64,000 nt of DNA from positions 15,645,905 through 15,709,904 of the forward strand of contig CM028335.1 of the NCBI GenBank assembly GCA_016647705.1. The letters run 5' to 3'. Source of the DNA: Eucommia ulmoides (taxonomy: Eukaryota; Streptophyta; Magnoliopsida; Garryales; Eucommiaceae). A program made the position numbers and the translations under genes. Positions 1 through 9,670 of this stretch are shown piece after piece (position 1 is the first letter of the stretch; each line of letters opens with the position of its first letter). Below the pieces are notes generated by a model. The model had not been told where the DNA came from. It did no database searches and was given only the letters and a program-made list of their open reading frames with translations.

Positions 1-238
1 TTAAATCGATTTTGGAGATAGAAGTCGATGTTATTGATTTGTAGTTTGACGATATTGTTATTGATTTGATGATGTTGTTGATTTTATCTGTTTCGACAAA
101 GCGTTGATTATTTATTGAGTTGTAGTTTAATGATGATATTATTAATTTGATGATGTGGTTGAGTGTGGGCAGAGTTGTTGTGAGAAAGGTAGAGATGAGT
201 TGTTGCTGTTGAGGTGAGGTAGAGATTGGTGCTGGATA

Positions 239-338
239 TTCACCCGCTTGGCATAGTCCAGCGGAGCGGTGTTTCACCCGTCTGGTATAGTCCAACAGAG
301 CATTGTTCACCCGCATGGCATAGTCCAGCAGAGCGTTA
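239..338 (+). repeat. Minisatellite, three 33-34 bp units, inside LTR copy 1
   Basis: Three tandem units start at 239, 273 and 306. Each opens with TTCACCCG and contains GGCATAGTCCAGC or a close variant, followed by an AGAGCG-like end. The array sits immediately upstream of the conserved block of the LTR. The other two copies of the same LTR carry different minisatellites at this place. Confidence 0.8.
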
Positions 339-348
339 TTATGTCCCG

Positions 349-450
349 CTAGGAAGGCATATCCTACGGGTAGTACGGTACCGTTGCAACTCCCGATCGT
401 GAGGTTAAAACGATCACTATAGCTAGCCAGTGTGTGTTGCGGTGGAGTGG
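349..450 (+). other. Conserved inverted-repeat block of the long LTR family
   Basis: This block recurs at 4826-4910 and 24897-24985 although the flanks diverge. It contains TAGGAAGGCATATCCTA (inverted repeat), the palindrome ACGGTACCGT, and GATCGT followed 9 bases later by ACGATC, which could form a stem-loop. Conservation of the stems suggests an RNA or DNA structure used by the element, such as 3'-end formation or packaging; that role is inference. Confidence 0.55.
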
Positions 451-1004
451 TGGTTTGAGATGTGGTGTTTTACTTATATTGGGTGATTTATTATTTATTA
501 TGGTGATTGGTATGATTTTATACTAGATGGATTTAGATGGAACTTATCTATATCATTTTATTTTCACTGCTTATATACTAGAGATTTTACGAACTATGTG
601 ATGTTTATATACTTACACTTGATCCATTTAGATGTTGTAGAATGATTTATTATTATAAAATATTTTACTAAGAAGGCAGTATACTTGCAGGTGGAACAAA
701 TTTATGAGTCGGTCCCATACTGGCACTAGTTAGAGTTATGCGTGTCATGCGATTGAGTCATATGGGAGTATTTTGAGACAGGCTATCAGAGGTGAACCTA
801 AGAAAGGTTCATGAGATTTATTTTCTTATTCTTATTTTTGGGACAGGTGTGTCCCTATATCAAAAAAATTTGTATATGTTGTACAGATGATTTTATATTG
901 TTTTATGTATATTGTCTTTTTATGAGTTGGTTTGACGGTCAGGTGATGTCATGTCGACGTCACGTCGGCCCCACGGTGACGGGTGTCCGGGGTGGGATGT
1001 GACA

Positions 1005-1642
1005 AAATCGGTCAAAAAAGGCCTGAACTGGTCTGAAAGAAGTTACCTAAAAAAAAAATGGGAAAGTGGCAGAGGCTTGCTGAGTGGTACTGACGTGGCG
1101 GTTAACGGAAGATGTGGCGATCAAACGCACTGACGTGGCACTGACAAGTCACTGATGTGGACCTGCTGTGCGCCACCGTAGCGCTGACGTGGCTTACGTG
1201 ACTGAAGAAAAGAGGTTAAAGATTGCCGGCACGTGGATCTAGACTGTAGGGATTTCAGGCCACGTGTGTGGGCATGTGCGGTGTCGTACGATCTTGATTG
1301 TTGCATTGTTTGAATCGTCTCGTTGATACGGTTCCGATGGTATATCGTGAGGTGAATTTGGAACCCTGGTTGAGGCGGTAGAGCCCAAAATTTGAGACGA
1401 CGAAGAGTGGTGGTACTGCTGGCTGTTGGAGGTGCGTGAGAGCGCGTATGGACTTTGGTGGCGGTGATTTTGGTGGAGTTATGTTCGTCTATGCAAGACG
1501 AAGTTGGTGGTATGATATTTGTTGATACCGGAGAAGGGATAAAGCCTGCAGTAGCGGCGAAAGTCTCAGGAGAATATGGGCGACGACGGCGGCGAAAGCG
1601 TTAGGGTTGTGAAAATTTTATTGAGAACCGATCCAGGAAATA
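1005..1642. other. Gene-free stretch with a cluster of TGACGTGG motifs
   Basis: No convincing coding region. Between about 1088 and 1265 the motif TGACGTGG or a near match (TGATGTGG, CACGTGT) occurs about six times. TGACGTGG is a known bZIP target (hybrid C-box/G-box). The stretch lies just inside the primer-binding-site side of the copia LTR remnant at 1660-1836, so it is probably decayed retrotransposon interior read on the minus strand. Confidence 0.4.
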
Positions 1643-1836
1643 CTTGCTCTTGATACTATAGTAAGATAATTGAGAAGTGAGGAATGAACCATGTATTGAT
1701 ATATTGAGAAAAAAATATAAGGTTACATGTATTAAGAATATACAGAATAAAAACTATACATGAGTATTTATAGCGGAAGTGGGGTTAGGGTTTTGCCCTA
1801 TGGGCCAAGTGGGCTAAGCCCATTATTTCACTAACA
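1643..1836 (-). mobile_element. Ty1/copia-type LTR remnant with primer-binding site
   Basis: Read on the minus strand, the LTR begins TGTTAGTGAAATAATGGGC at 1836, has a TATA-like CTATAAATACTC near 1775, and ends near 1660. It is followed by TAGTATCAAGAGC, one mismatch from the usual initiator-Met-tRNA primer site TGGTATCAAGAGC. This order (TG start, TATA box, end, primer site) is that of a 5' LTR of roughly 177 bp. The opposite LTR was not found. Confidence 0.55.
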
Positions 1837-2189
1837 TGTTCATGGGAAAAGGTTGAAGCAAATATAACTGCCGGCAAAAGAAGCACTACAAGGAGTCGAC
1901 TTTTAAAATAGGTGAAAAAGTTAAACTTTAATTTCCAAAAAAATAGAGGATAAATATGTAATTTTATATATGTAAATGAATTCACGATTTTACTTATACA
2001 TATAGATGGTAAAAGAAAAAAACTTTTAACTTTGATAGTTAAGCTAATAGTCTCTCTGTCTCTCTCTCTCACACACACAGATATATAATACATATAAAAT
2101 AGTAGAAAATGTTAACCTTTAGTTTCCAAAAGAAATTAGAGGATAAATATGAAATTCCAACTGACCTTTGTCCCTTTGTAAAGACTTCA
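1837..2189. other. Short gene-free spacer
   Basis: AT-rich sequence with a short TC/AC microsatellite near 2050-2080. No coding region or RNA gene recognised. The last five bases (CTTCA, 2185-2189) form the left target duplication of the next element. Confidence 0.6.
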
Positions 2190-2689
2190 TGTAAGACCCG
2201 GACTTTAGCATGTACGTCACTATTTTCAATTTAGTGCATTTAGAAAAATTTCAGCGTAAAAAAAATTAGTTGATTAAAAACCAAATTAAAAGTTTATGGG
2301 TCAAATTTGCAAAATTGTCAATTAAAATCTAAAAATTTAAAATGTGAAGGGTGAAATTATACTTCTAGAAACTCATTAATGTTGAATTGAACTAAAATGA
2401 AGATTTTAAGAAATTAGGGGGGAGGGAAGAGTATTTAAGCACATGGGTCTTTATATAAACTCATATATATAGACATATATTCATGCATGTATGTGCAATG
2501 AAGGCCGAAGACAGAGAGAGAAGAGAACCGGCGATGTGACGTGAAGAGATCAAACATCCATCCACTTAATTCATGCATATATATAGGATTCATTCACGTT
2601 AGAAGGATCGGGAAAGCTTAAGAAGAAGAAACTCATAAATCTAAAGAGAGAGGAAGAGAATTAGAGTGTGTCCTATTCACCGGCAGTGT

Positions 2690-3740
2690 ATGGGTATCGT
2701 CGTCATCGATCAATCGTTGATCAATAGTGTGTGTTTCAGTGTGTGCATGTTATTAGATGAGTGTATATTTTGTGTGCACTGTGAGTGTGTTTTGATTTAA
2801 TTGAAAACTAAACAGGGCCGGTAGGCGTGTTTTGACCCTCGCTGTCGATGTTGTCGGAGTTTGTGTGTGGGTTCTGTCCTGATGGGCCCTCGATTGTGAG
2901 AATGTATGGGTGTGTGCATTCTGTTCATCGTTGATGGTCAACAATGATCGTGTGTGTGTGTTCGTTCAAATGTTATAGGTGTGTGCATTTTCTTCGTCGT
3001 CGATGGTCGTTGGTGATCGGTGTCGTCACCGTCTGTGTGTATGTTGCTACTTTGTGTGTGCGTGTGTATGTGTTTGGCCGTCAATGGTGTGGCTGTGTGC
3101 GTGTCGTCATGAGTGTAGGATGTGAGACCAGCGTATATGTGTGTGTGTTTCCCCGCCGGTATATGTGTGTGTGTGCACTGTTTCGACAGCGTGTGTGGGT
3201 GTGTATGTAATTGGGGGTGTTGTGCGACTGTGGGTGGTGTGTGTGTCGTTGCCGTCGATCAACCGGCGATCGACAGTGTGTGTGAGGGTGTTTCGTTGTG
3301 TGTGGGTGATCAGCTAAGGGTGTGTGTGTGCCAGTAGATTCCAAACAGAAATAGAGAAGAGAGAGAGAGGGGATCGGCGGTGGATGCTCATTCGGTGTTG
3401 GGGGTTGCTGGTTCATCGATGTGTTCGGTCAGTGGTGGGTGTCCGTCCAATGCCGGTGTAGGAGTGAGCGGGCTTGTGTATATGTTCCGTGATTGTGTGT
3501 ATGTGTTCTGTTGAACGACTGTATGTGTGTGTATTGTTCCTGCTCTATGTGTGTGTGTATGTCCTGTATGTGGGAGTGTGTAAATGGGTCTGGGTGGTGT
3601 TGTCGTTCGGCGGTGTGTGTGTGTGTAGATCGCCGGAGTTGTCGTCGGAGAGTTAGAGAGAGAGGAAGTGGGTATGTGTGTGTGGGTGTGCTGTGTGTAT
3701 GCTGCTGCAATTGTATGTGGGTGGTCGGTTGTGGGTTAGC
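2690..3740 (+). repeat. GT-rich low-complexity tract in the solo LTR
   Basis: About 1 kb dominated by interrupted TGTGTG runs, mixed with GTCGTCG-type segments and short GATCGGCG-like strings. The equivalent tract is at 22855-23720 in copy 3. The low frequency of T-A dinucleotides leaves frames open on both strands, which explains the many overlapping open frames here. Confidence 0.8.
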
Positions 3741-4617
3741 CGGTGGACTGTGGCAGGAAGAAGTCGAAGAGACCGGCGGCTGCAGCAGAACAACAAACAG
3801 AAACGGAAAGTAGAAGCAGAAAACGGGAAAAAAATAAAGAAAAAGAGGAGAAGAAAAGAAGAAATTACATAAAGAACCCCAATAAAAATTCAAAATCCGT
3901 CTCGCGACCCGTGAACGATTCGGAATGGGTAATGTTTTTCGTTAAATTTATTTTAGTTTTGTTAAATTAAATTCTAGTATAAAAATTTTGTAACGGGAAT
4001 AATAAATTTGGGACTGTTAAATGAAAAATTAACCGAATAATAATTTTACATAATAAAATGTGGGGACGAGAAAACAACGAAAATTAGGGCATGCATTACA
4101 TGATTAGGTGATTTTATATAAAATATTAATTTAGGCCCTGTCACTATTAGGTTCGCAGGCACTTGAGTACTGATAGAGAATAGGCGGTTAAAGTCTTCAA
4201 AAATGGATAATCAAGTGAGTGTACTATTTTCTTGCCAAACTATTTTCTACGTATATATATGATGACATATGTGTTTACTTACACTGTACGATTTCATAAA
4301 TGATATGGATTAAGCAGGTTTTTGGGGTGAGTTGGTAAAATGAATTCTTGGGGAATTTTGTTGGTTTCTAAAAAGAAGTATTAAAAATAATTTTCGTTGG
4401 ATATAGGGGGGTTTTGAAAAGAGAGTGGAAAATATATGGTTTTCTAAAAATGCTTGGTTTTCTTAAAAAAAAAAAACAAAACAAAGGTGAAAAAACAGTT
4501 TTTACTGAAATCGGTGGTAGAACGGTAGAAAACTATTTTTTTTACTGAAATTGGTGGTACTTTTAAAAAGGAGAGTGAAAAATGTGATTTTGGAAATTCT
4601 CCTCGAAAAGGGATGTG

Positions 4618-4835
4618 ATTTAAGGGGTGTGGATTTTTTACGATATGGTGTGAAAATGTATTTCTTCCCGTAAGGGATATGGATTTTTAACTATACTGAT
4701 GATTTTGATGATGCCATAATTGTTCTCCCCGAAAGGGGTGTGGATTTCTTCCCATGGGATGTGGATATTTCTCCCTGTAAGGGGTGTGGATTATATTTCT
4801 CCCCAAAAGGAGTGTAGATATTTCGTAGGAAGGCA
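4618..4835 (+). repeat. Minisatellite with GGGGTGTGGAT units in solo LTR copy 2
   Basis: About six degenerate units of roughly 30-34 bp, each with a core such as AGGGGTGTGGATTT followed by TTCTCCCC or TTCTTCCC. It lies directly upstream of the conserved structured block at 4826-4910, the same place as the different minisatellites in the other two copies. Confidence 0.7.
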
Positions 4836-5456
4836 TTCCTATGGATATTACGGTACCGTTGTAACTCCCGATCGTGAGGTGAAAACGATCACTATAGCTA
4901 GCCAGTGAGTGGTGTAGTGGTGTGGTGTTTTGAGATGCGGTGTTTTACTCATATTTGGTGATTTATTATATGGTGATTGATATTATTTTATACTGATTGA
5001 GTTAGAATGAAACTTATATATATTGATTTACTTTCACTGCTTATATTATGGTGATTTTTATTAGAAATGTGATGTTTGTATACTTATGCTTGATCCATAT
5101 TTAATTGTGGTAATATTTAGAATGTATTATTATTTTAAAAATATTTTACTAAGAAGGCAGTATACTCGCAGGTGAAATAGCTAAGAGTCGGTCCCCTACT
5201 GGCACTAGGTCAAATCCAGAGGTGCGATAGAGAACGAATATCTTGGGGAGATTTAGGGTTTCGTATTCGTGTTGTTAAAGGAATAAAAATTTTGGGACTG
5301 GTGTTCGTAAATGAGAGAATGTATATACTTATGATTTGTTCTGTGATTGCATTTTTATTTTTATCGTCTATAATAAGTTAGATATTCAGGTGATGTCGTG
5401 TCGACGTTACGCGGGCCCCACAGTGACGGGTGTCCGGGGTGGGGTGTGACACTTCA

Positions 5457-6223
5457 ACATAAATTGATCACTTGGCATGTGATCGCCTATACCGCTACCA
5501 TGTGCATGGATAACTAAAACACCTTTATAATTTGTTGTCTAAATCTCCTAACCAACACAATATATGGACAAAGATGCACCTAAAGTTGTTATTGGCGAAA
5601 CAAGCAACCAGGCTTCAATAATACCAACTACAAATACTAATGTCATCTTTGCTTCCACCACGACCAGCTCGAATGTCAACTTGTTTGGAGAAGAAGCATC
5701 AGCTAATGATGCTTAATGCCCCACTCTAATCTCTCAGCGCTGATCGTGTCATCGCCTATATATACTCTGGCATTCAATGCCTTAGGTAAGGATCAAGTAC
5801 CCAATTAAAGCATATTATAGCCTTTTCCTTCAAGCTCTTAGTCTCACGCAGGAAGGACTTCACAGGGCATAACCCCGGTACATCTTTGTGCAAGTACCAA
5901 CTCATACTGAAAAAAGTTTATTGTTGACCGCAAACCACTCGGATAACTCTGAACTCCGAACTCAGGACTTCCACCTTAAAATAAATTAGAATAATGTTAT
6001 GTTGAGTTGCAATTATATTACTGATAATTAAAAAAATCATTAACAAAGTATTTCTTAAACTTTGAATCAAGGTTAACTGGGGTTGAGATTACTTATGCTT
6101 TCAACTTGTTTGAAGTAAAATTAAATTTATTTGATAGCATTACATAGATTTTATTTTAGGGTTTTTGAATGAGGCTCTTAATATCTAATATTTCTTAATA
6201 AACATACGATCGTCTTTAATTTA
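5457..6223. other. Gene-poor stretch with one 50-codon open frame
   Basis: No recognisable family. An ATG frame at 5564-5716 (50 aa, Thr/Ser/Asn-rich, ending EEASANDA) is the only clean frame, and it has no visible domain or splice partner. It could be a decayed gag start or chance. The remainder is AT-rich. Confidence 0.3.
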
Positions 6224-7169
6224 AGAGCAAAATCTATTTTTGACCCTCTAAGTATTGACAAATTTGTGTGTGGTCCAATAAAATTAATGAATTTCAGTTT
6301 AAATCCTTTAAATATGCATTTGGTTTTAAATAGTTATTCTGTAAAATTTTCATCTTAAATGAATGGAAAAACATTATGTACACTGCACGCAACATTTTGC
6401 AGGCTATTTTGGTCTTTTTTCTTCTCTCTTTTAGAATTTTTTTTCTTTTTCTTCTTCTTCTTCTTCTTCTTCTTCTTATTATTATTATTATTATTATTCC
6501 TTTCATCTTTACCAAAGCCCCACCATCTCCCTCCATAGTCCACCAGGAAATTTGTGAAGATTAAAGGCAGAGTCTGGGATGAAAAAGACATGGTGGGGGA
6601 CACTAGGTGCATGAGGACAAAATTCAAGATGGATCCAACAATGAGGGTGGAGAACATGAAGTCGAGCTCAAAACCATGATGAGAAGTCATATCCTCAAGC
6701 ACGCATACGATCACAACCACCAACTTTTCAATCAGAACCTTGAATGGGAATTAGGGATCGACGGCGACCCTGGATCTCCATCCACTCAGAAATGATCTAA
6801 TGGATCCAAATCCATCCCCTGATGATGACAAATCACCGAAATCTCCAGATCCACGCCAATCACCATTGTCATTACCTCCACCGCTTTCGTATCCAACGCC
6901 ATGACTGTCACTGCTAGCGACACACAGAACTAGCAAATTAGGATTCAAGTATTTTGTATGGAGAAGTATTATAAAAAAGAGATTTCTAGGATAAAGGATG
7001 GGTGACGAGGAATTGGGTTAGGTAAATTTATGAAGTTGTTGATCGCGAGAGAGACGGCATTAGTGGCATGCAAGGGGAGAGTAACAAATCTTGGTTGACA
7101 TCGGTGAAGAAGAAAGGAAGAAGAAGAAGAAAAAGGAAAAGAAAAAGAAAAAAAAAATAAGAAGAAAGA

Positions 7170-7203
<34 letters not shown>

Positions 7204-7396
7204 GACCAAAATAGACTTGTAAAATGTCATGTGCAGTGCCCATGATATTTTTTTTTTTTTTGATGGAATTGTTAATAGAATGACTATTTAAAACTAAACG
7301 CATATTTAGAGGGTTTAAATCCAAACGTACTAAATTTACTGAACTACATAGAAATATGTCAACATTTAGAAGGTTAAAAATGAATTTTGCACTTAG
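6224..7396. mobile_element. Long-TIR fold-back element (MULE-like)
   Basis: The two ends are inverted repeats of roughly 200 bp. The left end (6224 on, GAGCAAAATCTATTTTTGACC) matches the reverse complement of the right end (GTGCAAAATTCATTTTTAACC, up to 7396). Further inside, the left TTTTGGTCTTTTTTC faces the right GAAAAAGACCAAAATAG. The flanks TTTAATTTA (6215-6223) and TTTAATTTT (7397-7405) agree in 8 of 9 bases, as expected for a Mutator-type 9-bp duplication. The interior has TTC and GAA microsatellites and a GC-richer core (6540-6960) that may be captured sequence. No transposase is present. Confidence 0.7.
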
Positions 7397-7405
7397 TTTA
7401 ATTTT

Positions 7406-7839
7406 AAGTCTAATTGTATTTATTTTTTATTTTATCCCTCCCTATTAATATCAAAAACAATATTAGCATCTTCACATTATGTTGATATTAACACTATCTA
7501 AATGTGAAACAGGTCATTCATAAATTTTATAAATCCTGGGTAACGCATTTTTAATGTTACTTAAATAGTTGATTAAAACTCAATATATGTTACTTGTAAG
7601 GTTTTTATGACTTGAATGGAAAACAAAGACTTATATGACGGATTAAAGCTATCATCAATCTTTTAACACCATCTTTTTTGGATGAATTCTATTTGCAATT
7701 GAATTAAAATCTATTTAATAAAAGGATAATTCCGTATATGACACAAAACTCATAAATTAAATAATCTTCATCCTATATTTTTTTTAAACAAAAATCATAA
7801 TTCCGAAAATACACAATATTTCATAACAAAAATGCCTCT
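7406..7839. other. Gene-free AT-rich stretch
   Basis: No coding region, RNA gene or clear repeat border seen. Confidence 0.5.
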
Positions 7840-8290
7840 CAGTCATTTTTTTTTCCGTAATAAACACTTAGCCATCACTAAAAACATTCACCATCACTGC
7901 CACCCATATTGAACACCATTGTCATTGCATCAAAATCACTACCAGCACTGCCTCCCACTACTGAAGCCACATCAATCATTCACCATTGCAAAAAATATTT
8001 AGCACCCTCATAAATTTTACTACCACCATAATGACCATTGACCACCACATCAAACAATTACTATCACCGCCACTACCATAATAAACATTAACTACCACCG
8101 CAGAAACCACTAAACAAAACTGCCTACGACCATCATTGTAGCGACAACAAATATTCACCACTAGAACAAATATTCATCACCACCACAAATTTTACAACCA
8201 TTATTGACCACCACAGTAAATATTTTTTATCACCATCACCATCACCTCCACCATAATAAATAATAAAAAAAACCAACACTAAATAATAAA
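7840..8290. repeat. Degenerate CAC/ACC trinucleotide repeat
   Basis: About 450 bp of imperfect ACC, CAC and CAT triplets (CACCATTG, ACCACCACA and similar). It leaves open frames on the minus strand that encode only Val/Gly/Tyr-rich low-complexity strings, so no gene is called. Confidence 0.6.
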
Positions 8291-8933
8291 AAAAAAAATA
8301 TACAGCGAAACACACTAAGCGATATGAAATTTAATTTCAACATAGATTATCTTAGCTCTTCAATGGGATTAAAAGGCAGAGACCAAAGACATTCGGTAAT
8401 TTGTATCCTAAATAATTCCTAGTCGGTATTGAATTGTCAAAACATGTCTTTAGCAATCTAGGCTAGATTGTTGGGGGTGTTTTCTTTCATGAGAATAGTG
8501 AATCTCAAATCACTAGTATGAGATACTAGAATAACTACAAGGGAATTTAGTGGTGTAGTAAGGAATTGAATGTGATCATCCTTGATATCCTACACGATAG
8601 TTTTGCTTAATGTCAAAATAGGATATCTGAGTTATAATTGTATTTGTGAACTTTTGACTCAAGGTATTGTATATTATGTGTATGGGTTGCTATACTTTGA
8701 TCATATTGAGTGTTGTATTCTAGTTATAAAACTTGCAAAGGTATCCATTGAGTATAGTGAGATATACATGTGAATATACGAGCTAGTATGCAAGATATAA
8801 TTTCTCACTCTCAGTAAAGAGAGACATGTCCTATATGATTCGATTTAATATAATTTGCCCAAACTTCTGACCAGAGAAACGTGACGATTGAAATGAGATT
8901 TCAATTGGTGTTACAAGAAAATATATTATCGAT

Positions 8934-8974
<41 letters not shown>

Positions 8975-9405
8975 CTAAAGTAAAAGCATAGATAAATTTG
9001 AACTGAGGTTTAAAGAGAACAAATTTCCGCCTTAGAATACATTGGATATTACAAAAAAGCCCAAAAAACATAAGAAAACTTAAAAATGTCAATTGGATTG
9101 AATTCAATATAAGTAAATATTTCAGGAAAATTTTGAAATTCCTAAAGTTAATGGGTACTAAAATGACAATATCAAAAGTAGATTTTTTTCATGAAAATCA
9201 CTTTTAATATGATTAAATTAGTTACTACCCTTTTAACTTAAGAAAATATCACCAATTACCTTTATTTCTCATTTTGATCCACTTTTACTGTCACTGGTTT
9301 TGTCTAATTGACACAAAAAATACTTCTTTAATTTTCTTGTTTAAAGTACTAATCTCCAAACAAAATCAAGTCAAAGTCTTAAAAAAACAAATAATCCACC
9401 ATGAC
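8291..9405. other. Gene-free stretch with a TA microsatellite
   Basis: AT-rich. A (TA)n run occupies about 8936-8969. Nothing coding is visible. It may belong to the LTR that continues on the far side of the nested insertions, but its left border was not found. Confidence 0.4.
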
Positions 9406-9670
9406 AACTTAGTTACTTAAAGTAACTAAAGCCTAAAGACATTGTTTGAAACTAACCAAATCGATTTTTATCATGTCAAGCATTCAAGACCCATCAAATC
9501 ATGGTCTAATCAAGTACGAAATGCCTCATTAATGAGATCATTTAATAAGAGATCTTGTGAAGATTTTCCTAGCAAATATCTTGATCGCTACTTAGTTACT
9601 TGGAAGTAACTAACGGTTACAAAATTAACCAAATTAGTTTTCATCACATCAAGACATTTAAGACCCATCA

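Larger units (their letters stand above)
1..1004 (+). mobile_element. 3' part of a long LTR (Tekay/Del-like family), copy 1
   Basis: The left end lies outside the window. The right part matches the 3' ends of the complete copies at 2190-5451 and 22543-25589: a block with TACGGTACC near 380, the string ACTAAGAAGGCAGTATAC near 669, GAGTCGGTCCC near 706, and a terminal GGGGTGGGATGTGACA ending at 1004. The LTR-type CA end and the lack of a primer-binding site directly downstream suggest a solo LTR or the 3' LTR of an element lying to the left. No protein is supported. The Tekay/Del assignment rests on LTR length and end sequence only. Confidence 0.8.
2190..5451 (+). mobile_element. Solo LTR, 3.26 kb, Tekay/Del-like, complete (copy 2)
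   Basis: Starts TGTAAGACCCGG and ends GGGGTGTGACA. The 5 bases on both sides are identical: CTTCA at 2185-2189 and at 5452-5456, which defines both borders exactly. No primer-binding site, gag or pol lies inside or next to it, so this is a solo LTR left by LTR-LTR recombination. It shares start, GT-rich middle, conserved structured block and end with the copy at 22543-25589. Open frames inside the GT-rich part are low-complexity Val/Cys/Gly or Thr/His/Pro strings and are not genes. Confidence 0.92.

Noticed and set aside
2944-3893. Several overlapping long open frames on both strands
   Set aside because: They lie in the GT-rich tract of the solo LTR and encode only Val/Cys/Gly or Thr/His/Pro low-complexity strings; the tract recurs at 22855-23720.
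6294-6723. Open frames with poly-Lys/poly-Asn or poly-Leu/poly-Ile
   Set aside because: They are translations of TTC/TTA microsatellites inside the fold-back element.
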